DNA of 64,000 bases from Haladaptatus paucihalophilus DX253 (GCF_000376445.1 NZ_AQXI01000001.1:1706962-1770961); one strand, 5' to 3'; positions 1 through 8,750 are shown, counted from the first letter of the stretch. A program made the numbers and translations. Notes: generated from the letters alone by a model not told the origin.

Positions 1-364
1 GAGCGTGGTCGAGGCTGTACTCGCCGGTCATGTTCGGTGCCATGTCCGAGAGAACGACGTCGGCGGACCCGGCGACGTCGATGACCTCCTCTTGGGTTTC
101 CTCCTCGGTCATGTCGCCGCGGATGGTTTCCACGCCGTCGATGTCCTTGATTCGCTGCAGGTCGACCCCGATGACGGTGCCGGTGTCGCCGACTTCCTCG
201 GCGGCGACTTGGAGCCAACCGCCGGGGGCCGCCCCGAGGTCCACGACCGTCTCGCCCTCGTGGAGGAGGTGTGCGGATTCGTCCAACTGCTTGAGTTTGT
301 AGGCCGCCCGCGAGCGGTAGCCTTGCTGCTTGGATTTGTTGTAGTAGTGGTCTTTACGGGCCAT
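1..364 (-). CDS. rlmE: 23S rRNA 2'-O-ribose methyltransferase RlmE/FtsJ family (N-terminal part, cut by window edge)
   Basis: The reading frame starts at an ATG at 364 and runs off the left edge, so only about 121 residues are visible. It begins MARKDHYYNKSKQQGYRSRA, the basic N-terminus with the first catalytic lysine region typical of FtsJ/RlmE enzymes. The SAM-binding motif I follows (VVDLGAAPGGW, around residues 40-50), and then VLSDMAPNMTG near residue 105, which holds the catalytic Asp of the K-D-K-E tetrad. The family methylates the 2'-O of a uridine in the 23S rRNA A-loop. Haloarchaeal members often carry a C-terminal TRAM domain, but that part lies outside the window. The family call is firm; the exact target nucleotide is inferred from the family. 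Confidence 0.93.
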   Translation of the reverse strand, partial: MARKDHYYNKSKQQGYRSRAAYKLKQLDESAHLLHEGETVVDLGAAPGGWLQVAAEEVGDTGTVIGVDLQRIKDIDGVETIRGDMTEEETQEEVIDVAGSADVVLSDMAPNMTGEYSLDHA

Positions 365-462
365 TCGTTGTGAGACGGTTGTCTACGCGGATGTTTACGC
401 CCTTCGTTCGTCGCCCCGCCGCTGGCCGTTACGACCAAAATGAATGATTCGCCGACGGGAAA

Positions 463-618
463 CTACCCGTCTCGATACTCACATTCGGCCTGATGCCGAA
501 TGAGATCCGATTTGTTCTTGCCACCGACGAAGACCTTCTTCTTACAGTAATTACAGACTCCCCATCGAGGGTCGTCTTCGTCGAGCGTGTATTCTTCCGG
601 CCGCCACTCCTGCGACAT
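463..618 (-). CDS. Small C2HC zinc-finger protein (51 aa)
   Basis: This short frame of 51 residues begins MSQEWRPEEYTLDEDD and contains one putative zinc site: CNYC around residues 22-25, followed by His42 and Cys46 (HQAEC). The spacing resembles a C2H2/C2HC finger. The stretch KKKVFVGGKNKSD between the knuckles is basic, which would suit nucleic-acid binding. Tiny single-finger proteins of this size are common in haloarchaea and mostly uncharacterised. It lies between rlmE and pcn and is divergent from pcn. AT-rich sequence immediately upstream (about 640-690) can supply its promoter. No specific function can be given. Confidence 0.8.
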   Translation of the reverse strand: MSQEWRPEEYTLDEDDPRWGVCNYCKKKVFVGGKNKSDLIRHQAECEYRDG

Positions 619-776
619 ATACGTTCAGAATACCTTCTAGCGTAAAACGTTTATCAAAAATCTTTATATTATCTACTGTAATAATAGGGAGACTGCGGTG
701 AGTTAAACTCTGGCCGCTCCCGGTTCCTATCCGATGTCCGTTGTTTCTGCACGGCACCTCGCGCGCGCGAACGGGT

Positions 777-787
777 GACTTTTTATG
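777..787 (+). promoter_or_regulatory. TATA box of pcn; AT-rich divergent promoter region 619-812
   Basis: A TTTTTATG stretch sits about 27-35 bases before the pcn ATG, the spacing expected for a haloarchaeal leaderless transcript. The rest of 619-812 is unusually AT-rich (TTTATATTATC near 664-673) and must also hold the promoter of the zinc-finger gene reading the other way. No gene lies in this gap. Confidence 0.55.
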
Positions 788-812
788 CCACCCTTTCATA
801 GGAATCACCAAC

Positions 813-1556
813 ATGTTCAAGGCTATCGTGAGCGCGGATACGCTCCGGACGACGATCGATTCCGTGGGCGTTCTGGTGGATGAATGCAAGATCCACCTCG
901 AGGAGGATGGCCTCACCATCAAGGCAGTGGACCCGGCCAACGTCGGAATGGTGGACCTCCAACTCGATTCCGAAGCATTCGAATCCTACGAGGCTGACGG
1001 GGGCGTCCTCGGCGTCAACCTCGACCGTCTCGAAAGCATCGCTGGCATGGCCAGCTCCGACCAACTCATCGAGATGGAGTTGGACGAAGAGACGCGCAAA
1101 CTCCACATCAAGATCGACGGACTCGAATACACCCTCGCGCTCATCGACCCCGATTCCATCCGCCAAGAACCCGACATCCCGGACCTCGACCTCTCGGCGA
1201 CCATCGTCGTCGAAGGGTCCGACATCGACCGCGCGGTCAAAGCCGCCGACATGGTTTCCGACCACATCGCCCTCGGCGTGAACGAGGACGACGAGATATT
1301 CTACGTCGAAGCCGAAGGCGACACCGACAACGTCGACCTGAAACTCGACCGCGACGACCTCATCGACCTCACGACCGGTCCCGCCCACTCCCTGTTCAGC
1401 CTCGACTATCTCAAAGACATGAACAAGGCGATCCCGAACGACGGCGAAGTGTCCATCGACCTCGGCGAGGAGTTCCCCGTCAAGCTTCACTTCGAAATCG
1501 CGGAAGGCATGGGTGACGTGACCTACATGCTCGCGCCGCGTATCCAGAGCGACTGA
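813..1556 (+). CDS. pcn: DNA polymerase sliding clamp (PCNA)
   Basis: Archaeal PCNA of 247 residues, the normal length for haloarchaea. It starts [20 protein letters not shown]; an upstream in-frame start is ignored because the TATA box lies between it and this ATG. The two-domain clamp fold is recognisable from conserved segments, including [13 protein letters not shown] near residue 40, the interdomain loop [15 protein letters not shown] around 112-126 and the C-terminal MLAPRIQSD. The protein forms a ring on DNA and tethers polymerases, FEN1, ligase and RFC. It is extremely acidic, a halophile adaptation. It is expressed alone here but sits one gene away from priL, so replication functions cluster. 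Confidence 0.97.
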   Translation: MFKAIVSADTLRTTIDSVGVLVDECKIHLEEDGLTIKAVDPANVGMVDLQLDSEAFESYEADGGVLGVNLDRLESIAGMASSDQLIEMELDEETRKLHIKIDGLEYTLALIDPDSIRQEPDIPDLDLSATIVVEGSDIDRAVKAADMVSDHIALGVNEDDEIFYVEAEGDTDNVDLKLDRDDLIDLTTGPAHSLFSLDYLKDMNKAIPNDGEVSIDLGEEFPVKLHFEIAEGMGDVTYMLAPRIQSD

Positions 1557-1585
1557 GGAAAAACGACTCGATTCGATTTTCGCTT

Positions 1586-2173
1586 CTACAGGTTCCGGTC
1601 GATGACCGCCTTCGCCGACTGGGCCTTCTCTTTCCACCCGTACCCGGCCTCGTAGACGTGACGCTTGGTTTCGACCAGTTCCTCCGGCGTGGACTCCTCG
1701 AACCCGCCGCGTCCCCACGTTCCGCTCTTGTGGAGCCACTCGACGACGTTCTCGCGCGTCTCGGGCCACGACAGGCCGACCATCTCGTACCACGCGATCA
1801 TGGCGAAGACGGCGTTGTCGTGACAGCCCGGAACGCTTCCCTTCTCGTAAATCGTCCGCATCGGCTCGAAGCTCGGCTCCGAGACGGTCTCCCGGAACTC
1901 GTCGGCGGTGAGGAGGCGTAAGGTTCCGTCGCTCTCCACGACCCGCTTTTCGTGACGAAGGCGGTCGAGCGCCGCCACGTGCGTGGCGTTCCAACGGCCG
2001 TGAACCGCGTCGCGGAGTTCCTCCTCCGTCACCGAATCGGCCGAGAGCACCGCGATGATGTCGGTATACGCTTTCTCGATGTCCGTCCACGGCTCCCCGT
2101 CGAACCGGCAGTCCGGGCCGTGGAGGTTCGTCGTCGTTCGACAGTCGGGGCACGGATAGGCGAAGCGTGGCAC
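1586..2173 (-). CDS. Conserved haloarchaeal protein with N-terminal zinc knuckle
   Basis: A protein of 195 residues whose first 25 residues (MPRFAYPCPDCRTTTNLHGP and the following Asp-Cys) supply Cys8, Cys11, His18 and Cys22, a plausible zinc site. The remainder is acidic and mostly helical, with a Trp-rich central stretch (FAMIAWYEMVGLSWPE) and a C-terminal WKEKAQSAKAVIDRNL. There is no signal peptide and no membrane segment. The gene sits between pcn and priL, convergent with pcn and divergent from priL. That context hints at a nucleic-acid role but proves nothing. I do not recognise a characterised family. Confidence 0.8.
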   Translation of the reverse strand: MPRFAYPCPDCRTTTNLHGPDCRFDGEPWTDIEKAYTDIIAVLSADSVTEEELRDAVHGRWNATHVAALDRLRHEKRVVESDGTLRLLTADEFRETVSEPSFEPMRTIYEKGSVPGCHDNAVFAMIAWYEMVGLSWPETRENVVEWLHKSGTWGRGGFEESTPEELVETKRHVYEAGYGWKEKAQSAKAVIDRNL

Positions 2174-2228
2174 GAACCCCGCTTCTCACGCCCCGGTAAT
2201 AGGTGATTGGATTCGACCGAACCGGGGA

Positions 2229-2272
2229 AACGCGGGATTTCCGCGGGGGTCGAGTCGGGGAAATCTCGCGTT
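2229..2272. promoter_or_regulatory. 14-bp inverted repeat upstream of priL
   Basis: AACGCGGGATTTCC (2229-2242) and GGAAATCTCGCGTT (2259-2272) are inverted copies: 13 of 14 positions match and the fourteenth would be a G-T pair. The spacer is 16 bases. The right arm ends about 18 bases before a TTTATCGG box (2290-2297) that is correctly spaced for a leaderless priL start at 2320. It could be an operator for priL or for the divergent gene. Confidence 0.45.
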
Positions 2273-2319
2273 ACCGCGCGACCGTCGCGTTTATCGGGCA
2301 CCGCTCGAAAAGGCGATTA

Positions 2320-3384
2320 ATGAATTCGCTCCATGCCCGATACCCGTTTCTCGCGTCCGCTCGCGAGGCGGTTCGGGACGCGAACCTCGACCTCGCGGCA
2401 GTCATCGCGGGGGAGGGCGACCGCCACCCGGCAGTCGAGCGCGGCGTGGAGCGCGTGCGACGGGCGCTCCTCGACGGGACCGTGCGCGCGCCGGACGACG
2501 GGCGACGCTGGTCGACGTCGGCGGAGGTGCTTTCGTACCCCATCGCCCGGATGTTGGTGTCGCTCCTCGACGCGCCGGGAGCGGTCGAGAAGTACGCCAA
2601 CGCCGAGGCGACGACGGCCTACGAGCGGTTCACCGCCGACTTCGAGACGCCGGATGATGGACTGAAAAGCACGCGGGGCACGTCGCTCACGCTCGAAACG
2701 TTTCTCGCCGATTTCGACCTCGACGACGACGTAGTGACCCGTCGTGACGGGTTCGGCGTGGCCGTCTCGACCTACATCTCGCTCGCCCGGGAGTTCGGCG
2801 ACGAGTGGCGACTCGTTACGCGTCAACTCGACGATGGCGTCGTGGTCGTCTCGCAGGCGGAGCTACACGAACTGCTTCGGACGGCGGTCGAAATACGCAT
2901 CGCCGACGACCTTCCCCTTCCCGTCCCCGACGAAATCGGCGTGGCGCTCGCCGACGAACTGTCGGAACTGGAGTCGTCGTTCACCGACGCCGATTTCTCC
3001 CACGACATCGACACGCTCGCCCCGGAACTGTTCCCGCCGTGTATGTCGGCACTGCTCGCACGCGCTCGTGACGCGGAGTCGCTTCCCGCACACTCCGAGT
3101 TCACGCTCGTCTCGTTTCTCACGAGCATCGGACTCGACGCGGACGAAATCCTCTCGCTCTGTGAAGTTCGGTCGTCGGGACGCGCAGACCGGTTACGCGC
3201 CCGAATAGAACGGCTTCGGGACGAACGGACGACGCAGTTCGCGCCGCCGAGTTGCGCGACGCTCCAAGCGTACGGGGACTGTGTGAACAAGGACGAACGA
3301 TGTGAGACGGTGACGCATCCGCTCGTGTATTACGAGGATGCGCTGGACGAAAGCGGTACCGTGACCGATTGGCGCGACCGTTAG
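2320..3384 (+). CDS. priL: DNA primase large subunit PriL
   Basis: A protein of 354 residues, the usual length for archaeal PriL. The start MNSLHARYPFLASAREAVRD is chosen because a TATA-like box sits about 25 bases upstream; a longer in-frame extension is possible but not needed. Four cysteines that bind the [4Fe-4S] cluster are visible: one near residue 241 (FPPCMSALL) and three near 312, 320 and 327 (PPSCATLQAYGDC, DERC). The cluster domain ends with THPLVYY. PriL pairs with the catalytic PriS to make RNA/DNA primers at the replication fork. priS is not in this window. The gene ends by overlapping the next gene's stop codon on the opposite strand. Confidence 0.95.
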   Translation: MNSLHARYPFLASAREAVRDANLDLAAVIAGEGDRHPAVERGVERVRRALLDGTVRAPDDGRRWSTSAEVLSYPIARMLVSLLDAPGAVEKYANAEATTAYERFTADFETPDDGLKSTRGTSLTLETFLADFDLDDDVVTRRDGFGVAVSTYISLAREFGDEWRLVTRQLDDGVVVVSQAELHELLRTAVEIRIADDLPLPVPDEIGVALADELSELESSFTDADFSHDIDTLAPELFPPCMSALLARARDAESLPAHSEFTLVSFLTSIGLDADEILSLCEVRSSGRADRLRARIERLRDERTTQFAPPSCATLQAYGDCVNKDERCETVTHPLVYYEDALDESGTVTDWRDR

Positions 3385-3584
3385 TGTTGGTTGGCCAGCC
3401 AGAAACCGACGCCCGTCATGACGAGAACGAAGAGCGTGATGACGCCGACCATTTCGAGCGCACCCGCTCCCGTGATGCCGCCGGCCTCGAACTGCGAGCC
3501 GACGATAAACATCGCTACGATAAAGAAGCCAACTGACACGACGGAGACGACGATGTCGCGGAGCGTATCGCCCTCGATATCCAT
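3381..3584 (-). CDS. Small two-helix membrane protein
   Basis: This 67-residue protein has two predicted transmembrane segments, about residues 11-29 (VVSVVSVGFFIVAMFIVGS) and 40-62 (GALEMVGVITLFVLVMTGVG and following), with short acidic ends. It is convergent with priL and the two stop codons overlap. No family is recognised. Small membrane proteins of this kind are frequent next to haloarchaeal primase genes, but no function is known to me. Confidence 0.75.
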   Translation of the reverse strand: MDIEGDTLRDIVVSVVSVGFFIVAMFIVGSQFEAGGITGAGALEMVGVITLFVLVMTGVGFWLANQH

Positions 3585-3816
3585 GTTCTGGATTTCCGGG
3601 GGTTACATCAAAAGTTCTCCGTTTCGAAGTCGGTGTCGGGAATCGTCGTTATTTCGTGACACCACGCGGTGCGAACGGGAGAACGCGTTCGATACTTGCG
3701 CTGACAGGTGAAAGCCTTAGGGTCGTTCGGCACGTACGATAATACGTCGAAACCACCGCTGTGTGGTCGGAACGCGCCGATTTTCGTCGTCAGGTTTCAC
3801 GTCGGAGGAAGCACCC

Positions 3817-4500
3817 ATGATAGACACAGCCGCTTCCGGAAAAGTATCGCTGACGCCGCTGGCCGAGACCGAGGAGACCGATCCGCGGTCCCAACGCGCC
3901 AGAGCGGAGCGCATGTCCGTCACGCCGCTCGGTGGCGGACTGTACGAAGTCGAAAGCCAGAGCGACAACACGTACTTCGTGGACCTGCTCGGGAGTCGCT
4001 GCACCTGCCCCGACCACATGATGCGGGGCGTCCGGTGCAAACACATCCGCCGGGTCGCAATCGAGATCAACGAAGGTCGCGTCCCGCCGCCGGGAAAAGA
4101 GGCGGTCGAGTGCGCGAGATGCGAGTCGGTCGTCTTCGTGGACGAGAAGACGGCGGCCGCCGGGCCGCACTTCTGCGACCGCTGCCGACTGGAACCCGGG
4201 GAACCCGTAGTCGACCGCGCGACCGGCGACCTGTTGGTCGTCGTCGCCATGACCGACTACCGGGCCAACCAAGTCGAGGTTCCGGGCCGCGACTGCACCG
4301 TCGCGGAGTACCCGACGAACGAGGGCTACCCGGCGGACGACCCGGTGGTCGAAGTGCTCTACCCGATTCCGTCGGGGCTTCGCCCCGAACAGGTCGAGCC
4401 GCGTCACGTGCGGCGCTACTCGTTCCCGCGTTCGCGGCTCCAACGCCCCGGGCGTCCGGGAAACCAGTCGGAACTGTCCGACTTCCCGGAACCGAAGTAG
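3817..4500 (+). CDS. SWIM zinc-finger protein with second zinc ribbon
   Basis: The start at 3817 is supported by a Shine-Dalgarno GGAGGA eight bases upstream, giving 227 residues. A SWIM motif (CxC-x(n)-CxH) is clear at about residues 61-76: CTCPDHMMRGVRCKH. SWIM domains bind nucleic acid or protein and in archaea often accompany helicases or recombination factors. A second zinc ribbon follows: CARC near 100 and CDRC near 121. The C-terminus is rich in Arg and Pro. The convergent neighbour is hjc, the Holliday-junction resolvase, so a DNA-repair role is possible. That role is inference from motif and context only. Confidence 0.85.
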   Translation: MIDTAASGKVSLTPLAETEETDPRSQRARAERMSVTPLGGGLYEVESQSDNTYFVDLLGSRCTCPDHMMRGVRCKHIRRVAIEINEGRVPPPGKEAVECARCESVVFVDEKTAAAGPHFCDRCRLEPGEPVVDRATGDLLVVVAMTDYRANQVEVPGRDCTVAEYPTNEGYPADDPVVEVLYPIPSGLRPEQVEPRHVRRYSFPRSRLQRPGRPGNQSELSDFPEPK

Positions 4501-4545
4501 TTGAACCGGTTTTTCGGTTTTTCACCCCCGACCGCGGAGCGACGG

Positions 4546-5037
4546 CTACTCCAAAATCTCCGTCGCCTCGTCCACCGAGAGGACCCCCTGTTCGACCGCG
4601 TGGAGAACGTCCGAGACGCTGTGTTTCGACGCCTCGTCCTCGTCGTCTTTCCACAACTCGTCCATCGTTTCACCCTCGTCCAGCGCGGTCTCCTTCTTGA
4701 CCCGGTAGTTCCCGCCCTTCGTCTGGTGGACGTCCGCCGGGTGGAAGAAGTACCAGTCCTCCCGGTCGAAGCGGACGCCGATTTTCGGCTTTGCACCGAA
4801 GTTCTGTGAGAAGTACACCAGCGCTTCGACCTCCTCGCCCGTCAGATAGATGGGGTCGCCCGCGCTCGATTTCGCCTCGATGGCGTAGAACGCGTTCCCG
4901 TTTCCGGCCAGCACGTCCGGCAGTTCGCGCTGCGTTGCCCCCCCGCTCGCGGGAGCGCGCATGACCGCGAATCCCGTGTCGTCGAGCCTGTTGACGAGTT
5001 CGCGCTCCCGCCTGTCACCTTTCCGATTCGCACACAT
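4546..5037 (-). CDS. hjc: Holliday junction resolvase Hjc
   Basis: A protein of 163 residues. The archaeal Hjc core is complete: N-terminal [20 protein letters not shown] with the catalytic Glu, [14 protein letters not shown] with Asp41, and AIEAKSS with Glu54 and Lys56 of the PD-(D/E)XK nuclease site. Typical Hjc proteins are about 120-130 residues, so the last 40 residues (acidic, [18 protein letters not shown]) are an extension. The enzyme cuts four-way junctions symmetrically during recombination. It is convergent with the SWIM protein and RadA is also in this window (43-44 kb). Confidence 0.94.
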   Translation of the reverse strand: MCANRKGDRRERELVNRLDDTGFAVMRAPASGGATQRELPDVLAGNGNAFYAIEAKSSAGDPIYLTGEEVEALVYFSQNFGAKPKIGVRFDREDWYFFHPADVHQTKGGNYRVKKETALDEGETMDELWKDDEDEASKHSVSDVLHAVEQGVLSVDEATEILE

Positions 5038-5208
5038 TCGGTCGATTGTCGGCGGTGGCGGGCAATAAAACGGCCGATAGCACGGTGAAGGAGAAATGTG
5101 GGTGGTCGTTTCCGTTGCCAGCCGCCCAGAAGTGTCGATTTGATAAGGATTATTTTCTGTAAGGTCAGTTCCCCACCGTGTGAGAACGGTGTAACTGCGA
5201 TACGTCCC

Positions 5209-6492
5209 CTACGTCCCGTGCTGCCAGCTACCCATGTACTCTTTCTGGTCGTCCGAGAGGGAGTCGAACTCCACGCCGTCCGCGTCGAGTTTGATTTCCG
5301 CAATCTCCTTGTCGAGTTCGTCGGGCACCTCGTGGACCCCGGCGTCGTATTTCTCACCGTTCTCGACCATCTCGCGGACGCAGACGGACTGCACGCCGAA
5401 GCTCTGGTCCATGACTTCGACCGGGTGGCCCAGCGCGATGGGCGCGGCGAGGTTGACGAGGCGACCCTCGGCGATGACGTTGAGTCGGCGGCCGTCCTCC
5501 ATCTCGTACTCGTGAACGCCGTCGCGGGCGTCGCGCTCGGCGACCGCGAGGTCCGCGAGGTCGTTCAGATTGACCTCCACGTCGAAGTGCCCCGCGTTGG
5601 CGAGGAGAACGCCGTCCTTCATGACCTCGAAGTGTTCTTTCGTGATGACGTCGCGGTTACCCGTCGTCGTGATGAACACGTCGCCGACTTCGGCGGCCTC
5701 GGCCATCGGCATCACGTCGTAGCCTTCCATGTGGGCTTCGAGCGCGCGGCGCGGTTCGACTTCCGTGACGATGACGTTCGCGTTCTGGCCCGCCGCCTTC
5801 TTCGCGACGCCCTTGCCACAGTAGCCGTAGCCGCCGACGACGACGTTCTTCCCGGCCCACGAGAGGTTGGTCGTCATGGCGATGGTCGCCAGCGACGACT
5901 CGCCGGTGCCGTGTACGTTGTCGAACAGGCGCTTCATCGGCGTGTCGTTGACGGCGAAGACGGGGTAGTCGAGCGCGCCGTCCTCGTCCATCGCGCGGAG
6001 TCGGTGCACGCCGGTCGTCGTCTCCTCACAGCCGCCGACGACGGTTTCGATGAGTTCGGGATGGTCCTCGTGGATGGCCGCCACCATGTCCATGCCGTCG
6101 TCCACCGTGATGGTGGGTTCGAGGTCGATGACGGACTCGATGGCCTCGTAGTAGCCCTCGTCGTCCACACCACGCTTCGCGTAGCTGGTGATGTTCGGGT
6201 GTTCGTCCAGCGCGGCGCTCACGTCGTCGTGCGTCGAGAGCGGGTTGCACCCGGTGACGGCGACTTCCGCGCCACCCTCCGCGAGCGTCTCGACGAGAAC
6301 TGCGGTCTTCGCCTCGACGTGCATCGCCATGCCGATTCGCTGGCCCTCCAGCGGTTTGTCGGCGACGAACTCCTCCTGAATCGTCGTCATTATCGGCATG
6401 TGCTGGCGCGCCCAGTCCATCTTGCGGTGCCCCTCGGCGCGAGCGGACTCAACGTCGTCCAACTGCTCGCTTATCGGCGGATAGGTTCCCAT
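5209..6492 (-). CDS. ahcY: S-adenosylhomocysteine hydrolase (adenosylhomocysteinase)
   Basis: The start MGTYPPISEQLDDVESARAE gives 427 residues, normal for the family; a longer in-frame extension (to 6540) lacks conserved sequence. Substrate-domain motifs (MPIMTTIQEEF near 33, ALDEHPNITSYAKRGVDDEG) and the NAD-binding loop VVGGYGYCGKGVA near 220 are present. The reaction is reversible cleavage of SAH to adenosine and homocysteine, which removes the product inhibitor of methyltransferases. Two genes downstream on the same strand order is an amidohydrolase (7431-8723) predicted to deaminate SAH or related nucleosides, so both routes of SAH disposal may be encoded together. Confidence 0.96.
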   Translation of the reverse strand: MGTYPPISEQLDDVESARAEGHRKMDWARQHMPIMTTIQEEFVADKPLEGQRIGMAMHVEAKTAVLVETLAEGGAEVAVTGCNPLSTHDDVSAALDEHPNITSYAKRGVDDEGYYEAIESVIDLEPTITVDDGMDMVAAIHEDHPELIETVVGGCEETTTGVHRLRAMDEDGALDYPVFAVNDTPMKRLFDNVHGTGESSLATIAMTTNLSWAGKNVVVGGYGYCGKGVAKKAAGQNANVIVTEVEPRRALEAHMEGYDVMPMAEAAEVGDVFITTTGNRDVITKEHFEVMKDGVLLANAGHFDVEVNLNDLADLAVAERDARDGVHEYEMEDGRRLNVIAEGRLVNLAAPIALGHPVEVMDQSFGVQSVCVREMVENGEKYDAGVHEVPDELDKEIAEIKLDADGVEFDSLSDDQKEYMGSWQHGT

Positions 6493-6543
6493 ACGTTCGA
6501 GATGGGCGAGCGCGTTCAAAACGGTACCGAAGGCGGTCAACGC

Positions 6544-7239
6544 CTATTCGTCGTCGGAGTCGTCACCGCGGTCGTCGTGGCCCTTCTTCCCCTTGTCGTG
6601 TCCCTGTTTGTGGCCGTTGTCACGGCCGTTTCCGGGGTGGTCGTCGTGGCCGTTACCGGGATGGTCACCGTCTGCTCCGTGTCCCTGTTCGTGTTCCGCA
6701 CCGTGACCGTTTCCGGGATGGTCGTCGGCGTCGTGGCTCGACTTCGCGTGGTCGGCTTTCTTCTGTGCACCGGGGTTGTGGGACGTCACCCACGTCGAGA
6801 TGACTCTCCCCGGGTGTTTCACGTCCTCGCCCGAGAGCAGTTTGTGGACGAACGAGGAGACACCGTGACCGAAGGAGTCGTCGGATTCGACGTCCTCGTT
6901 CGCGGGCGCGACCAGCGCGACGGTCGTCGAATCGGTCAGGTTCCCTTTCGTCGCCACGACGTGGATAGTGGTGTTGTTCGCAGGAGTCGGTAGTGCAATG
7001 GTTCCGCTTTCGTCGGTGGTGTAACTCCCGGCACCCGCGTAGGTGGAGTTGTTGAGCGCCTCGACGGAGACCGAGGCGTTCTCGGCCGCCGTTCCGTTCG
7101 TGGTCACAGTCACGACGACGCTCTCGTTTTGGGAGACACCGACCGTCAGTCCGTCAGTGCCAGTCGTTGCAAAGGCGGGCGCGGCGACGGAGAGCAGCAC
7201 CGCCGCCGCGAGCAGTATCGCAAATCGTTTTGCTGTCAT
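6544..7239 (-). CDS. Secreted protein with Ig-like domain and His/Asp/Gly-rich tail
   Basis: This 231-residue protein has a Sec-type signal peptide (MTAKRFAILLAAAVLLSVAA, cleavage near APAFA-T at 25). The next roughly 85 residues are Asn/Thr/Val-rich beta-type sequence with several N-glycosylation sequons (NES, NGT, NAS, NST, NTT). From about residue 160 the protein becomes a low-complexity tail of His, Asp, Gly, Asn and Lys with the unit DDHPGNGH or DHPGNGH repeated. Such tails can bind divalent metals. No C-terminal membrane anchor is present. It lies between ahcY and the deaminase on the same strand. The family is not recognised. Confidence 0.8.
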   Translation of the reverse strand: MTAKRFAILLAAAVLLSVAAPAFATTGTDGLTVGVSQNESVVVTVTTNGTAAENASVSVEALNNSTYAGAGSYTTDESGTIALPTPANNTTIHVVATKGNLTDSTTVALVAPANEDVESDDSFGHGVSSFVHKLLSGEDVKHPGRVISTWVTSHNPGAQKKADHAKSSHDADDHPGNGHGAEHEQGHGADGDHPGNGHDDHPGNGRDNGHKQGHDKGKKGHDDRGDDSDDE

Positions 7240-7430
7240 GCGATTTCTTCCACCGGGGATACCCCCATAAACCCCGATTCCCGTTTGGCATCGTTATATT
7301 TGTACATAAATAGTTCAGAGAACGCTAGAGAGTTTAAAAACCGATATAATCGTTCAATTTACCGTTGGTGACAACTACAGAGTATGTATTCTCAGGCGTG
7401 AAATACCCCTCGTAAGTGAGCCGCAGCTAT

Positions 7431-8723
7431 CTACTCGATAGCGCGTTCGACGAGTTCCTTCGCCCGCTTTTCTGCGTTCTCCATCACCGAATCTTCGTCC
7501 AACGTGAGTGGTTCTCTATCTGCCATTAGAACAGTCCCATCACAAATCGTATGCCTCACGTCGCTGCCGCGCGCGGCGTAGGCGAGGTGGCTCACGAGGT
7601 CGTGATGGGGAACGAGGTGGGCCGACGACAGGTCGATTACGGCGAGGTCGGCGTTCGCACCCTCCTCGATGCGGCCGCTGTCGAACCCGAGGGCGGTCGC
7701 GCTTCCGCGTGTCGCCATCTCCACGACCGACTCGGCGGCGACCGCGCTGGCGTCGTTCGCGGCGAGTTTCCCGAGCATGGCCGCGTCTCGCATCTCGCCG
7801 AACATGTCGAGGTCGTTGTTCGACGCCGCGCCGTCCGTCCCGAGTCCGACCGTGACGCCCGCGTCCAACATCGCCTGCACGGGGGCCATCCCGCTGGCGA
7901 GTTTCATGTTCGAGGCCGGACAGTGGATGACGCCCGTGCCCGTCTCCGCCAGCAGGTCGATTTCCGTCGTGTTGACGTGGACGCCGTGGGCGACGAAATC
8001 GGACTCGCCGGTCATACCCTTCTCGCGGGCGTATTCGAGCGGTCGTTTTCCCCGCTCCTCGACGATGGGGGCAACCTCGTCGCGGGTTTCGTTGGCGTGG
8101 TAGTGGAGCGGGACGCCGAGGTCACGCGTTCGGGAGATGTAGTCGTCCAGATACTCCTCGCCGACCGTCGTGAGGCTGTGTGGCATCACGGCCGTTTTGA
8201 TGCGGCCGTCCGCCGCGCCGTCGAACTCCTCGGCGATGGCGAGGCTCGTCTCGAAGTCCTCGCGGGCGACTTCCTCGTCCTTGCCGATGGTCACCACGCC
8301 GTGGCCGATTCGGGCGCGAAGCCCCGCCTCCTCGACGGCTTCGGCAACCTCGTCGACCTCGAAGTACATGTCCGCGAAGCCGGTCGTCCCGGATTTTATC
8401 ATCTCCAGCATGCCGAGTTCGGTTCCGGCACGCACGTCCTCCGGCGTCAGGGCGGCCTCGACCGGCCACACGTCCTCGCGGAGCCACGAATCGAGCGGTT
8501 TATCGTCCGCATACCCGCGAAGGAGCGTCATCGCGGCGTGACAGTGGGCGTTCACGAGGCCCGGAATCACGAGGCCGTCGCTGGCGTCGAGCGTCTCGTC
8601 GGCGTCCGCGACGTCGCCGACGGCGAGAATCGTCCCGTCGTCCTGGTCTATCAGTACGTCGGCTCGTTCGACGGTCATGTCCGGTCCCAGTACCTGCCCC
8701 CCGGCGATTCGGAGCGTCGTCAT
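7431..8723 (-). CDS. 5'-deoxyadenosine / S-adenosylhomocysteine / methylthioadenosine deaminase (amidohydrolase)
   Basis: An amidohydrolase-superfamily protein of 430 residues, starting MTTLRIAGGQVLGPDMTVER. Metal and substrate motifs in order are NAHCHAAMTLLRG near 60, FADMYFE near 112, HYHANETRDE near 200, HGVHVNTTE near 230 and LGTDGAASNNDLDM near 285. These match the MTA/SAH deaminase (MtaD) and archaeal DadD group, which converts SAH, MTA or 5'-deoxyadenosine to the inosine analogue. It is close to ahcY and divergent from hisG. Which nucleoside it prefers cannot be told from sequence. The upstream region carries a 25-base tandem repeat. Confidence 0.88.
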   Translation of the reverse strand: MTTLRIAGGQVLGPDMTVERADVLIDQDDGTILAVGDVADADETLDASDGLVIPGLVNAHCHAAMTLLRGYADDKPLDSWLREDVWPVEAALTPEDVRAGTELGMLEMIKSGTTGFADMYFEVDEVAEAVEEAGLRARIGHGVVTIGKDEEVAREDFETSLAIAEEFDGAADGRIKTAVMPHSLTTVGEEYLDDYISRTRDLGVPLHYHANETRDEVAPIVEERGKRPLEYAREKGMTGESDFVAHGVHVNTTEIDLLAETGTGVIHCPASNMKLASGMAPVQAMLDAGVTVGLGTDGAASNNDLDMFGEMRDAAMLGKLAANDASAVAAESVVEMATRGSATALGFDSGRIEEGANADLAVIDLSSAHLVPHHDLVSHLAYAARGSDVRHTICDGTVLMADREPLTLDEDSVMENAEKRAKELVERAIE

Positions 8724-8750
8724 GGCTCGGGGTTGTCGTCGCTCTCGCAT

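Noticed and set aside
783-2189. A 468-codon open frame on the minus strand over pcn and the following gene
   Set aside because: It lies antisense to clearly identified genes and has the low-complexity Arg/Asp/Val composition of a shadow frame in GC-rich DNA.
5098-6993. A 631-codon plus-strand frame over ahcY
   Set aside because: It is antisense to adenosylhomocysteinase, whose motifs and length are complete; the frame has no recognisable domain.
7245-7275. TTCCACCGGGG resembling an origin recognition box upstream of the secreted protein gene
   Set aside because: The GAAAC half of the box is missing and no second copy lies nearby.
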